Origin: Mesorhizobium sp. 65-26
Lineage (GTDB): Bacteria > Pseudomonadota > Alphaproteobacteria > Rhizobiales > Rhizobiaceae
DNA length: 64,000 bases
Reading direction: 5' to 3'
NCBI GenBank assembly: GCA_001899205.1
Contig: MKVL01000012.1
Location: 161,903 to 225,902 of the forward strand
The position numbers and the translations under genes are program-made. Every line of letters begins with the position of its first letter. Within the stretch, counting starts at the first letter, position 1. The notes below the pieces were generated by a model that was given only the letters and a program-made list of their open reading frames with translations, was not told the origin of the DNA and did no database searches. Below are positions 46,074-54,550 of the stretch, in pieces.

Positions 46074-46885
46074 TGCGCGCCTTCGTCATCGCCGTCTTCG
46101 CCTTCCTCTATCTGCCGATCGCGCTGGTCGTGCTGTTCTCCTTCAACGCCGGCCACCATGCGAGCGAGTTCACCGGCTTTTCCGTGCAGTGGTACGGCAA
46201 GGCGCTGTCCAACCCGTTCCTGGTCGAGGCGCTGAAGAACAGCCTGTTCATCGCCACCACCAGCGCCCTGCTGGCGGCTGTGTTCGGTACAGCGGCGGCG
46301 CTTGGCCTGGCCCGCGTCGGCGTCAGGACCCGCGCAATCTTCGACGCGCTGCTGGGTGCCGCGATCGTCGTTCCCGGCGTCGTCATCGGCATCTCGACCC
46401 TGGTCGCCCTCGTCCAGCTGTTTGCGGTCGTCAATCCGTTCCTCGCCTCGATCTGGCCTGATGACCAGCCGCCGCGGCTGTCGCTGGGGTATGGCTCGAT
46501 CATCGCCGCGCACGGCCTGTTCTCGATGGCGCTGGTGACGATGATCGTCGGTACGCGGCTCGGCAGCCTCGACCGCAACCTGGTCGAGGCCTCGAGCGAT
46601 CTCTATGCCACGCCGCTGACGACCTTCCGTTCGATTGTCCTGCCGCAGATCATGCCGGCGGTTGTCGCAGGCTTCCTGCTCGCCTTCACATTTTCCTTCG
46701 ACGATTTCATCATCGCCTTCTTTGTCGCCGGCGCGCAGACGACACTGCCGATCTATGTCTTTGCGTCGATCCGGCGCGGCGTGACGCCGGAAATCAACGC
46801 CATCGCGACGATCGTGCTCGTCGCCTCCGTCCTGCTCGTGGTGCTTGCCCAATTGCAGCTGCGCCAGCGCAAGCCATCAAATTGA
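46073..46885 (+). CDS. ABC permease, PotC-like (system 1)
   Basis: A 270-residue permease partner. The EAA loop is VEASSDLYATPLTTFRSIVLPQIMPA, with FSFDDFIIAFFVAGAQTTLPIYVFASIRRGVTPEINAIATI following, which is highly typical of PotC/YdcV. The ATG begins within the potB-like stop (TGATG). The SDR gene follows ten bases later and is probably in the same operon. Confidence 0.94.
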   Translation: MRAFVIAVFAFLYLPIALVVLFSFNAGHHASEFTGFSVQWYGKALSNPFLVEALKNSLFIATTSALLAAVFGTAAALGLARVGVRTRAIFDALLGAAIVVPGVVIGISTLVALVQLFAVVNPFLASIWPDDQPPRLSLGYGSIIAAHGLFSMALVTMIVGTRLGSLDRNLVEASSDLYATPLTTFRSIVLPQIMPAVVAGFLLAFTFSFDDFIIAFFVAGAQTTLPIYVFASIRRGVTPEINAIATIVLVASVLLVVLAQLQLRQRKPSN

Positions 46886-46895
46886 AAGTCGCATC

Positions 46896-47657
46896 ATGAT
46901 CCTCAAGGACCGCATCGCCGTGGTGACAGGCGCAGGCTCCGGCATAGGCCGCGCCGGGGCCGTGATCATGGCAAGGGAAGGCGCCATGGTCGTCATCGCC
47001 GACAGGGATGAGGCCGCCGGCGAAGCGACGGCCGCGGACATCCGCGTTGCGGGTGGCCGGGCCGAAGCGGTCGCCACCGATGTTTCTGACGACGGGGCGG
47101 TCGAGCAACTCATCGCCGGCACGCTCGACAGGCATGCGCGCATCGACATCCTGCACAATCACGCCGGCATCCAGGTCGGCGGCACGCTCACGGAGGTCGA
47201 GACCAGCGGCATGGATGCCTCGTGGCGGGTCAATGTGCGCGCGCAGTTCCTGGCGGCCAGGCTGGTCATGCCGTCGATGATCGCGCAGGGCGGCGGCGTC
47301 ATCCTCAACACGGCCTCCAATTCGGGCGTGTTCTACGACCGCGAGATGATCGCCTATGCGACATCGAAACATGCCGTGGTGGCGATGACCCGGCAGATGT
47401 CGCTCGACTATGCCCGGCACAATGTCCGCGTCAACGCGCTCTGCCCGGGATGGGTCGACACGCCGTTCAATGAACCGTTCATCGCCCAGATGGGCGGCCG
47501 CGAAGCGATCGAGAACTATGTCCGCACCAAGATCCCGATGGGGCGCTGGGCCAGCGCCGAGGAGATCGCCGACGCGATCCTGTTCCTCGTCTCCGACCGG
47601 TCATCCTTCATGACCGGCCAGGCGCTGGTGATCGACGGAGGCGAAAGCATCGGCTGA
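46896..47657 (+). CDS. Short-chain dehydrogenase/reductase
   Basis: A 253-residue classical SDR. The nucleotide loop is VTGAGSGIGRAGA (about 11-23), the NHAGI block follows near 85, and the catalytic Tyr/Lys pair is in IAYATSKHAVVAMTR. The C-terminus ends ALVIDGGESIG. NAD preference is suggested by Asp in VVIADRDEAAG. It is the last gene of the first transporter operon, so it probably oxidises or reduces the transported compound or a derivative. Its stop codon forms the loop of a hairpin. Confidence 0.93.
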   Translation: MILKDRIAVVTGAGSGIGRAGAVIMAREGAMVVIADRDEAAGEATAADIRVAGGRAEAVATDVSDDGAVEQLIAGTLDRHARIDILHNHAGIQVGGTLTEVETSGMDASWRVNVRAQFLAARLVMPSMIAQGGGVILNTASNSGVFYDREMIAYATSKHAVVAMTRQMSLDYARHNVRVNALCPGWVDTPFNEPFIAQMGGREAIENYVRTKIPMGRWASAEEIADAILFLVSDRSSFMTGQALVIDGGESIG

Positions 47658-47665
47658 GCCGATGC
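47647..47665. terminator. Bidirectional hairpin at the SDR stop codon
   Basis: GCATCGGC pairs perfectly with GCCGATGC; the loop is the SDR stop codon TGA itself. It lies between the convergent SDR and aldehyde dehydrogenase genes, six bases from the latter's stop. Confidence 0.55.
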
Positions 47666-47671
47666 CTCTCC

Positions 47672-49180
47672 TCAGACGTGCTTGCGGCCGCCGGTTTCGC
47701 GGAACCAGCTGTCGGGATAGGGATACCACCACTCCTGGATCGCCGGCTTGTGGTCGATGATCACCATCTTCGACCGCCGGAAGGCGTCGAGACCCTGGCG
47801 GCCGAGCTCGCGCCCGAGGCCGGAAGCCTTCCAGCCGCCGAACGGCAGCGCGTCATTGTCGATCAGCGGATTGTTGACCCAGACCATGCCGGCTTCCAGC
47901 CGCTCGGCCGCTTCATGCGCCTCGGCGAGGTCAGTGCTGAACACCGACGCGCCGAGCCCGAAGGGGCTGTCGTTGGCGAGCCGGATGGCCTCGTCGAAAT
48001 CCTTGACGCGGCAGATCGCGGCTACCGGCCCGAAGCATTCCTCGCGCACGATCGCCATGTCCGGCGTCACGCCGGTCAGGATGGTCGGCTCGTAGAACCA
48101 GCCGGTGTCGTGCGCCGGCGGGATGCGTCCGCCGGTCACCGCCCGGGCGCCGGCGCGAACCGCCTCGTCGACCAACCGCATGACCTTGGCGCGTGCCGCC
48201 TCGCTGACCAGCGGCCCGATCTCGCTGCGGTCGAGCCCGTTGCCGATGCGCAGCGCGCGCGTCCTTTCGGCGAAGAGATCGACGAAGCGGTCGTGCACGG
48301 CATCGACGACGAAGAAGCGCTCGGCCGAGGTGCAGACCTGGCCAGTGAGGTGGAAGGCGGCGGTGACGGCGCCGGCCGCCGCCACCTCCAGCGGCGCGTG
48401 CGCGCTGATGATCATGGGGTCGCTGCCGCCGGCCTCGATGACGCAAGGCTTCATGCGCTCGGCGCAGGCGACGGCGACGGCCTTGCCGGCGACGACCGAG
48501 CCGGTGAAGGCAACCGCGTGCGTGCGCTCCGACGCGATCAGCGCCTGGGCGGTGGCCGCGCCACCCGGCAGGCAGGAAACCAGCCCCTCCGGCAGCGAGC
48601 GGAAGACCGTCATGTAGTCGAGCGTCGACAGCGTCGTCGCCTCGGCGGGCTTGATCACGCAGGCATTGCCGGCAGCCAATGAGGCCGCCACCGTCCAGCA
48701 CATCAGCAGGATCGGGAAATTGTAGGGCATGATATGGACGGAAACGCCATAGGGTTCGTAGCGCGCGTACTGGAACGACCCGGCCTGCGTCGTGCCGGCA
48801 ACCTTGCCTGCGTCGTCGCGCGCCATCTCGGCATAGTAGCGGAAGATCGGCGCGCAATTGGCGATCTCGCCAATCGCCTCGGGATAGGGCTTGCCCATCT
48901 CGCGCACCATCAGTTCGGCGCAGCGCGTGAAGTCGGCTGCCTCGATGGCGCTGGCCACCATGTGCAGATGTTTCGCGCGGCTCTTGGCGTCGAGCCGCTT
49001 CCAAGCCGATTGCGCCCTGGTGGCGGCGTCGAGCACGGCGTCGATCTCGGGCTCGCTCGCCACGCTGATGGCGCCCACCGCCTCCAGTGTCGCGGGGTCG
49101 ATGACCGATCGCGATGGCCCCGTCATCGGCCTGTAGGCCGGGTTCACGAACAGGGCAGGCCTATCGGGTGAAAACTCCAT
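47672..49180 (-). CDS. NAD(P)-dependent aldehyde dehydrogenase (PuuC/GabD-like)
   Basis: A 502-residue aldehyde dehydrogenase. Key blocks are MPYNFPILLMCW (cofactor), VAFTGSVVAGKAV (Rossmann), VIEAGGSDPMII (Glu) and the catalytic Cys in TGQVCTSAERFFVVD. It would oxidise an aminoaldehyde, or semialdehyde, made by the amine oxidase of this island. It is the last gene of the long minus-strand unit that begins with transporter system 2, 21 bases after the first cupin gene. The precise substrate is inferred from context. Confidence 0.93.
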   Translation of the reverse strand: MEFSPDRPALFVNPAYRPMTGPSRSVIDPATLEAVGAISVASEPEIDAVLDAATRAQSAWKRLDAKSRAKHLHMVASAIEAADFTRCAELMVREMGKPYPEAIGEIANCAPIFRYYAEMARDDAGKVAGTTQAGSFQYARYEPYGVSVHIMPYNFPILLMCWTVAASLAAGNACVIKPAEATTLSTLDYMTVFRSLPEGLVSCLPGGAATAQALIASERTHAVAFTGSVVAGKAVAVACAERMKPCVIEAGGSDPMIISAHAPLEVAAAGAVTAAFHLTGQVCTSAERFFVVDAVHDRFVDLFAERTRALRIGNGLDRSEIGPLVSEAARAKVMRLVDEAVRAGARAVTGGRIPPAHDTGWFYEPTILTGVTPDMAIVREECFGPVAAICRVKDFDEAIRLANDSPFGLGASVFSTDLAEAHEAAERLEAGMVWVNNPLIDNDALPFGGWKASGLGRELGRQGLDAFRRSKMVIIDHKPAIQEWWYPYPDSWFRETGGRKHV

Positions 49181-49201
49181 GGAAAACTCCTCCCGATCGC
49201 T

Positions 49202-49546
49202 TCAGCGGATCATGTAGACCTTCTTGATCGTCTCATGGACGGTGCATACGCCCTTCCAGTCCTGCGGGAAGAAGGCGGCCGTGTCGGGCTCGATCTCGAT
49301 CACCTCCCCGGACTCGTGCACGTAGGTGCAGCGGCCCTCCAGGAAGTGGCAGAACTCGTCGCGGGTGACGTGGCAGTGCCACTTGCCCGGCGTGCAGACC
49401 CACAGCCCGCATTCGGAACGGCCTTCCGGCCCCTTGTGCAGCAATTTGCCCGACGTGCGGGATTCGCCCTCGATCATGGTGGGAATGACGCCCCAGTCGA
49501 CCAGGTCGGTGATGGCGAGCGGCGATTTCATGACAGGTGTGGTCAT
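49202..49546 (-). CDS. Cupin-domain protein 1 (DUF861/EutQ-like)
   Basis: A 114-residue single-domain cupin. It shares a plan with the next two genes: SECGLWVCTPGKWHCHVTRDEFCHFLEGR, an acidic turn (GEVIEIEPDTAAFFP) and a terminal TVHETIKKVYMIR. DUF861 cupins are often found beside amine or betaine catabolic enzymes; the family's activity is mostly unproven. It lies between the second cupin and the aldehyde dehydrogenase with small gaps. Confidence 0.9.
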   Translation of the reverse strand: MTTPVMKSPLAITDLVDWGVIPTMIEGESRTSGKLLHKGPEGRSECGLWVCTPGKWHCHVTRDEFCHFLEGRCTYVHESGEVIEIEPDTAAFFPQDWKGVCTVHETIKKVYMIR

Positions 49547-49577
49547 CAGTCTTGTCCTTGCAGGTCGTTCTGGGGGC

Positions 49578-49919
49578 TCACCGGCACATGAAGGCCTTGG
49601 TCAGCGTTTCGGTTATCTCGCAGGTGCCGGTCCAGCCGGCGGGGAAGAACACCAGCGTCTGTGCCTCGACGGGGATGCGTTCGCCATTGTCCCTGATGTA
49701 GAGACCGCGCCCGGAGAGGAAATGGCAGAACTCGTCGACCTGGAAGGCGACGCGCCGGGTGCCGGGCGTGCAACGCCACAGGCCGCACTCGCTCGATCCA
49801 TCCTCGCGCTGGAAGAGCACCTTGCCCGAGGCGCGCGGCGCGCCCGCTATCGTGTTGGTGCCGGCGCCCCAGTCGTCGAGCTCGACGGAAGCGGCGTTCG
49901 GCCAGTGCGGTGTCGGCAT
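49578..49919 (-). CDS. Cupin-domain protein 2 (DUF861-like)
   Basis: A 113-residue cupin, the middle of three tandem paralogues: SECGLWRCTPGTRRVAFQVDEFCHFLSGRG, then TLVFFPAGWTGTCEITETL. It is the most divergent of the three at the N-terminus (VELDDWGAGTNTIAG). A dispersed palindrome separates it from cupin 3. Confidence 0.9.
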   Translation of the reverse strand: MPTPHWPNAASVELDDWGAGTNTIAGAPRASGKVLFQREDGSSECGLWRCTPGTRRVAFQVDEFCHFLSGRGLYIRDNGERIPVEAQTLVFFPAGWTGTCEITETLTKAFMCR

Positions 49920-49951
49920 GAATGAAGCTCCGTTCAGCAGATTCTTAGCTT

Positions 49952-50000
49952 GAGCGTGATCTTGTCCGAAAACCGGTTCCCACTTTTCGGGATCACGCCC
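49952..50000. repeat. Dispersed rhizobial palindrome (GCGTGATC element), copy 2
   Basis: GCGTGATC (49954-49961) pairs with GATCACGC (49991-49998), and inside CCGAAAA pairs with TTTTCGG. It belongs to the same family as the copies at 3953-4022 and 51641-51684. It touches the 3' end of the cupin 3 gene. Confidence 0.75.
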
Positions 50001-50351
50001 TCAGGCCAGCATGTAGACGTTGCGCATGGTCTCATGCACCGTGCATTCGCCCGTCCAGCCGGCGGGGAACATGACCACGGTTCCCGCGGAGACTTCTATC
50101 ACCTCGCCGACATCCGACCGATACGTCGCGCGCCCGGCGACGAAGTGGCAGAGCTCGTCGCGCGGGATGGAGAGCCGCCAGCGGCCGGGCGTGCAGACCC
50201 AGATGCCGGACTCGGGCTGGTTGTTCGGCCCCTTGTGCACCAGCCGGCCGGTCGAATGGGAGGCGCCTTCGAGCGCGTCGGGCTGGACGCCCCAGTCGAC
50301 GAGGTCGGTGCGGGTGGATGCCTGATGAAGATGCGGCGCTGACGAGCTCAC
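50001..50351 (-). CDS. Cupin-domain protein 3 (DUF861-like)
   Basis: A 116-residue cupin paralogue, closest to cupin 1: TRTDLVDWGVQPDALEG, then SGIWVCTPGRWRLSIPRDELCHFVAGR, with TVHETMRNVYML at the end. The start is a GTG at 50351 overlapping the glycosyltransferase stop (GTGA), so translation of the two is coupled. That tight coupling is the best clue that the cupin and glycosyltransferase share a substrate or step. Confidence 0.88.
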   Translation of the reverse strand: MSSSAPHLHQASTRTDLVDWGVQPDALEGASHSTGRLVHKGPNNQPESGIWVCTPGRWRLSIPRDELCHFVAGRATYRSDVGEVIEVSAGTVVMFPAGWTGECTVHETMRNVYMLA

Positions 50352-51622
50352 AGCAGCCTCTCCAGCAGACCGGCCGCCGTCTCTGGTCCGTTCTGTGACC
50401 GCATGCGTGCGGAGGTAGCCGCCAGCTTCGCCCGCATCGCCGGGTCGGTCAGGCATGTCTCGATCCTGGCGACCAGCTCGGCATCGGTCCAGTCGTAGCG
50501 CGGCATGCCGAAGCCGTGGCCCGTCTCCTCGACACGCCGGGCGTTGTCGTGGCCGTCCCAGACATAGGGCATGATGATCGCCGGCTTGCCGAAGTAGAGG
50601 CACTCGGTGAACGAGTTGTTGCCGCCATGGTGGATGACCGCGTCGACCTGCGGGATGACCGAGGGCTGCGGGAACCAGCTGTCGACGATGACATTGCCGG
50701 GCACGTCCGTGTACTGGTCCTTGTAGCCGCCGACGTTGACCAGCGCGCGATAGCGGGTGCCGGCAAGCGTGGCGATGATGCGCTTCAGGAGATCGACGTC
50801 GCCAGCCCCCAGGCTGCCGAAGGAGACATAGAGCAACGGCCCGTCATTGTTCTTGGCGAAGGTGGGGATCTCGTAGGGCTTCTCCTGCCGCACGCAACCC
50901 TCCAGATACTGGAAGCGGGCCGGGTCGAGCGGATGCCGGCGCTTGAATTTTGCGGCCTCCGGATAGAGCAGCAGGTTGAGATGGGGCGAGGCCTCGAAGA
51001 ATTGCCCGAGCGGGTAGGCTGCCTCGCCATTGGCCGTGAGGAAGGCGTTGAAGTCGTCGTGGATCGGCCTGATCACCGCGTTGAAATGGTCGCGGTAGCG
51101 CTGATGCCCGGCATGGTCGTCCTCGGCGCAGCCGGAAAGATGCGGCGGGATGTCCTCGTCCTCGATCTCGTTCTCCGAACAGGAGATGACGCGCACCCAG
51201 GGCTTGCCGTACTGCTTGATCGCCGGAAACAGGATGACGTTATCGACGCAGATGACGTCGGGCTTGATGGAAGCCAGCACACCGGGCAGGTCCTTCTGCG
51301 CCCATTTGGCGCTATCGACGATGGCGGTCCAGCAATCCTTCACATAGTTGTCGACCTGGTCGTAGGGCGACTTGCGGAAGTTGGGGATATGGCCGTTGAT
51401 GAAGTCTTCCCAGAACTTGGCCATCTGCTCCGGCGGCATGGGCTCGGAGAGGTTCACCGGGTGCGCCTCGAAGCCGTAACCCCTGTAGACATCGACGAAG
51501 CCGGGGTCCGACAGGAAAACCGCCTTGTGGCCGCGCGCCTCCACGGCCTGGGCGATGCCGACGGAATTGAGCGCCGGCCCGAAGGCTGCCTCGGGGAAAA
51601 ACGCGATCGTCTTCTGCGCCAT
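50348..51622 (-). CDS. GT1-type (UGT-like) glycosyltransferase A
   Basis: A 424-residue GT-B glycosyltransferase. The N-terminal acceptor domain begins TIAFFPEAAFGPALNSVGIAQAV. The donor-binding C-terminal half has LYVSFGSLGAGDVDLLKRI, VNVGGYKDQYTDVPGNV, DAVIHHGGNNSFTECLYFGKP and WDGHDNARRVEETGHG, equivalent to the UGT signature. ATG 51622 is chosen because GAGAGAGG precedes it. The gene is coupled to cupin 3. A close paralogue lies at 56789-58078. The acceptor is unknown; an imported amine or its derivative is suggested by context. Confidence 0.9.
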   Translation of the reverse strand: MAQKTIAFFPEAAFGPALNSVGIAQAVEARGHKAVFLSDPGFVDVYRGYGFEAHPVNLSEPMPPEQMAKFWEDFINGHIPNFRKSPYDQVDNYVKDCWTAIVDSAKWAQKDLPGVLASIKPDVICVDNVILFPAIKQYGKPWVRVISCSENEIEDEDIPPHLSGCAEDDHAGHQRYRDHFNAVIRPIHDDFNAFLTANGEAAYPLGQFFEASPHLNLLLYPEAAKFKRRHPLDPARFQYLEGCVRQEKPYEIPTFAKNNDGPLLYVSFGSLGAGDVDLLKRIIATLAGTRYRALVNVGGYKDQYTDVPGNVIVDSWFPQPSVIPQVDAVIHHGGNNSFTECLYFGKPAIIMPYVWDGHDNARRVEETGHGFGMPRYDWTDAELVARIETCLTDPAMRAKLAATSARMRSQNGPETAAGLLERLL

Positions 51623-51640
51623 GAAACCTCTCTCCACCAA

Positions 51641-51684
51641 AGCATGATCCCGAAAAGTTGCGGACTTTTCGGCCGAGATCATGC
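51641..51684. repeat. Dispersed rhizobial palindrome (GCATGATC element), copy 3
   Basis: GCATGATC (51642-51649) pairs with GATCATGC (51677-51684), with an inner CCGAAAAGT/ACTTTTCGG stem. It lies in the gap between the potA-like gene and glycosyltransferase A, so it may split or attenuate this long unit. Confidence 0.8.
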
Positions 51685-51734
51685 GTCAAACAAAAGCACT
51701 AGCGCGGGATGACCATTCCATTGCCCATCCCGCG

Positions 51735-52826
51735 CTAATCCGCGAAAATCCTGACGTCGGCAGCGTCCCAGCCGAGCTCCACCTGGTCGCCGACCGAAAC
51801 CGGCCGGCGGTCGGCGGCATCCGCCGTGACGCGCACCAGGAACGGCCTGTCGGACAAGGCCGTGCGCACATGCAGCTGCAGGTCCTGGCCCTGATAGGCG
51901 AGCGCTTCCACCTTGCCCGTGGTCCGATTCGCGGCCTGCGGCGGTGGGAACAACCGGATGCGCTCCGGCCGCACGGCGGCAACCCCGGCGCCGGTGGCAC
52001 CCGAGGTGCCGGCGCCGACTGGCGTGGCCGTCCCCCTGCCTTCCAGGCGGGTGCCATCGGCGGCGCGCACGCCGCCATTGTCGAGATGACCGGGGACAAA
52101 GTTCATCACGCCGATGAAGTCGGCGACGAAACGGTCGGCGGGATGTTCGTAGACCGTGTGCGGCGTGTCGCATTGCAGCAGCCTGCCGCCGCGCAACACC
52201 GCCATGCGGTCAGCCATGACCAGTGATTCCTCCTGGTCGTGGGTGACGATGACGAAGGTGATGCCGACTTCGTGCTGCAGGCGCTTCAGCTCGAGCTGCA
52301 TGGCGCCGCGCAGCTTCTTGTCGAGCGCGCCGAGCGGCTCGTCCAGCAGCAGCAGGCGCGGCCGCTTGACCAGGGCGCGCGCCAGCGCCACGCGCTGCTT
52401 CTGGCCGCCCGAGAGCTGCTCCGGCTTGCGGTCGGCGAAGGGCACGAGCTCCGTCGTCGCAAGGATGGAATCAACGCGGTCGCGGATTTCCCGTGCCGGC
52501 AGCCGTTCCATCTCCAGTCCGTAGGAGACATTGGCCCTGACGCTCATGTGCGGGAACAGCGCGTAGGACTGGAACATCAGGTTGACGGGCCGCTTGTTGG
52601 GCGGCGTGCGCGCAATGTCGCGCCCGTCGAGCATGATGCGGCCTTCGCTGGGCGTCTCGAAACCGGCCAGCATGCGCAGCAGCGTGGTCTTGCCGCATCC
52701 CGACGGACCGAGCAGGGCGAAGAACTCGTTCTCGCGGATGTCGAGGCTGACGCGGTCGACCGCCGTCACCCGGCCGAAATTCTTCGAAACGCCGTCGATG
52801 GAAAGCAAGGTGCGCGGCTCGTTCAT
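51735..52826 (-). CDS. ABC transporter ATP-binding protein, polyamine type (system 2)
   Basis: A 363-residue PotA-like ATPase. Walker A GPSGCGKTT is at residues 40-48, the signature is LSGGQKQRVALARALV, Walker B LLLDEPLGALD, and a TOBE domain ends it (VAAVRPERIRLFP). It overlaps the potC-like gene by four bases (ATGA). It differs clearly from the system 1 ATPase, so the two transporters are not a recent duplication. Confidence 0.93.
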   Translation of the reverse strand: MNEPRTLLSIDGVSKNFGRVTAVDRVSLDIRENEFFALLGPSGCGKTTLLRMLAGFETPSEGRIMLDGRDIARTPPNKRPVNLMFQSYALFPHMSVRANVSYGLEMERLPAREIRDRVDSILATTELVPFADRKPEQLSGGQKQRVALARALVKRPRLLLLDEPLGALDKKLRGAMQLELKRLQHEVGITFVIVTHDQEESLVMADRMAVLRGGRLLQCDTPHTVYEHPADRFVADFIGVMNFVPGHLDNGGVRAADGTRLEGRGTATPVGAGTSGATGAGVAAVRPERIRLFPPPQAANRTTGKVEALAYQGQDLQLHVRTALSDRPFLVRVTADAADRRPVSVGDQVELGWDAADVRIFAD

Positions 52827-53617
52827 TGACCGATGATCCCGCGGTTGAGCCGCTGCGAAAGCGTCAGCGCGGTGATCGAGACCGCCATGACGATGGTCGC
52901 CAGCGCGTTGATCTCCGGCGTGATGCCGAAGCGGATCATCGAATAGATCTGCATCGGCAGCGTGGTCGAGGCGCGGCCGGCGCCGGCGGTGAAGAAGGCG
53001 ATGATGAACTCGTCGACCGAAAGCGTGAAGGCGAGCAGCGCGCCGGCGATGACGGCCGGCAGGATGACCGGCAACGTCACGCGCCGGAAGGTGGTGAACG
53101 CGGAGGCGCCGAGGTCGGCCGACGCCTCGACGATCGACCAGTCGAAACTCTTCAGCCGGGCGCGCACGACCGAGCAGACGAAAGCGAGGTTGAAGACGAC
53201 GTGGGCGAGGATGATGGTGTGCAGGCCCATGGTGAGGTTGAGCATCGAGAAGAACGAGAGCAGGGCGATCGCCAGCACGATGTCGGGAATGATCATCGGC
53301 GCGAAGATCAGCGCCTCCAGGGCCTTGCCATGGCGGCGGCGCATCTCGACGCCGATCGCCAGCAGCGTGCCGAGCAGCGTCGCGGTGGCCGTCGAGACCA
53401 GCGCCACGATCAGCGTGTTGAGGCCGGCCGACAGGATCGCCGAATTACCGGCGAGCGAGACATACCATTTCAGCGAGAAGCCGGACCAGGCGGTCGGCAG
53501 GCCGCCCTTGTTGAACGACAGCGCCACCAGCACGGCGATCGGGATGTAGAGGAAGGCGAAGACGAGGCCGAGCACCAGCCGGAGCGTTCGCCTCGTGGCC
53601 AGCGAGCGCTCAGCCAT
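52823..53617 (-). CDS. ABC permease, PotC-like (system 2)
   Basis: A 264-residue permease. The EAA loop is VEASADLGASAFTTFRRVTLPVILPA, followed by LSVDEFIIAFFTAGAG and TTLPMQIYSMIRFGITPEINALATI. Six helices are visible. It overlaps the upstream potB-like gene by eight bases, so the permeases are translated together. Confidence 0.94.
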   Translation of the reverse strand: MAERSLATRRTLRLVLGLVFAFLYIPIAVLVALSFNKGGLPTAWSGFSLKWYVSLAGNSAILSAGLNTLIVALVSTATATLLGTLLAIGVEMRRRHGKALEALIFAPMIIPDIVLAIALLSFFSMLNLTMGLHTIILAHVVFNLAFVCSVVRARLKSFDWSIVEASADLGASAFTTFRRVTLPVILPAVIAGALLAFTLSVDEFIIAFFTAGAGRASTTLPMQIYSMIRFGITPEINALATIVMAVSITALTLSQRLNRGIIGQ

Positions 53618-54485
53618 CGGCGCCTCCCGTGGCTTCGGCGGCGCGGCCGGCGGCGCGGTCGGCGAACATGGCCTGCGCCATCAGCACGAGAAGCATGATG
53701 GCTATCAGCGCCATGGCGAGCGCGGCGCCGAACGGCCAGTCATTGGCGGTCAGGAACTGGTCGTAGACGAGGTTGCCGATCATCTGGAAACGTCCGCCGC
53801 CGAGCAGTGCGGGCGTGACGAAATTTCCGATCGACAGGACGAAGACGAAGACCGCGCCGGCCGCGATGCCCGGCACGGTGAGCGGCAGGATGACGCGGCG
53901 AAAGGTGGTGGCGGCGGAGGCGCCGAGGTCGCGCGAGGCCTCGGCCAGTTCGGGGTTGAGCCGCGACAGCGGCGCATAGCAGGCGAGGATGACGAAGGGC
54001 AGGTAATTGTAGACCAGGCCGGCGATCACCGCGCCCTCGGTGTAGAGCATCGACGGCGGCTCGCCGGTGTAGCCCAGCCAGCGCAGCAACTGCGTGACCA
54101 GTCCCTCGCGGTTGAGGAGCACGATCCAGGCATAGGTGCGGATCAGGTAGTTCGACCAGAAGGGCAGCACGGCGAAGAACAGGAAGACCGGCTGCAGGCG
54201 GCGCGGCGCCGCCGATATCGCGTAGGCCGCGGCATAGCCGATGACCACCGCTATGATCGTCGCGGTGCCGGCGATGCGCGCCGATTTCAGAAAGATGCCG
54301 GCATAGAGCGGGTCGACGACGAGCCCGAAATTCTCCAGCGTGAACGTATAGTCGATGCCGCCATAGATGCCGCGCCGGAAGAAGGCGAGCGCCAGCACCA
54401 GCGCGCACGGCACCACCATCAGCGCGGTCAGCCAGACCAGCGCCGGAGCCATCAGCAGGGAGGAGCGAAATCGGGTCTGGGACAA
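53610..54485 (-). CDS. ABC permease, PotB-like (system 2)
   Basis: A 291-residue permease. The EAA loop is AEASRDLGASAATTFRRVILPLTVPG. The N-terminus starts with a helix (SLLMAPALVWLTALMVVPCALVLAL) after a short cytoplasmic tail. It is 65 bases downstream of the binding-protein gene, with a strong hairpin in the gap. Confidence 0.94.
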   Translation of the reverse strand: MSQTRFRSSLLMAPALVWLTALMVVPCALVLALAFFRRGIYGGIDYTFTLENFGLVVDPLYAGIFLKSARIAGTATIIAVVIGYAAAYAISAAPRRLQPVFLFFAVLPFWSNYLIRTYAWIVLLNREGLVTQLLRWLGYTGEPPSMLYTEGAVIAGLVYNYLPFVILACYAPLSRLNPELAEASRDLGASAATTFRRVILPLTVPGIAAGAVFVFVLSIGNFVTPALLGGGRFQMIGNLVYDQFLTANDWPFGAALAMALIAIMLLVLMAQAMFADRAAGRAAEATGGADG

Positions 54486-54502
54486 TTTCAGGTACCGCTC
54501 AG

Positions 54503-54528
54503 GGCCGGCGACAGAAACATCGCCGGCC
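54503..54528 (-). promoter_or_regulatory. Intra-operon hairpin after the binding-protein gene (system 2)
   Basis: GGCCGGCGA pairs perfectly with TCGCCGGCC around an 8-base loop, in the 65-base gap after the potD-like stop. It mirrors the hairpin at 45170-45191 in system 1 and should stabilise or set apart the binding-protein mRNA. Confidence 0.6.
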
Positions 54529-54550
54529 GTGATGACTGGTTCAACGCCGC

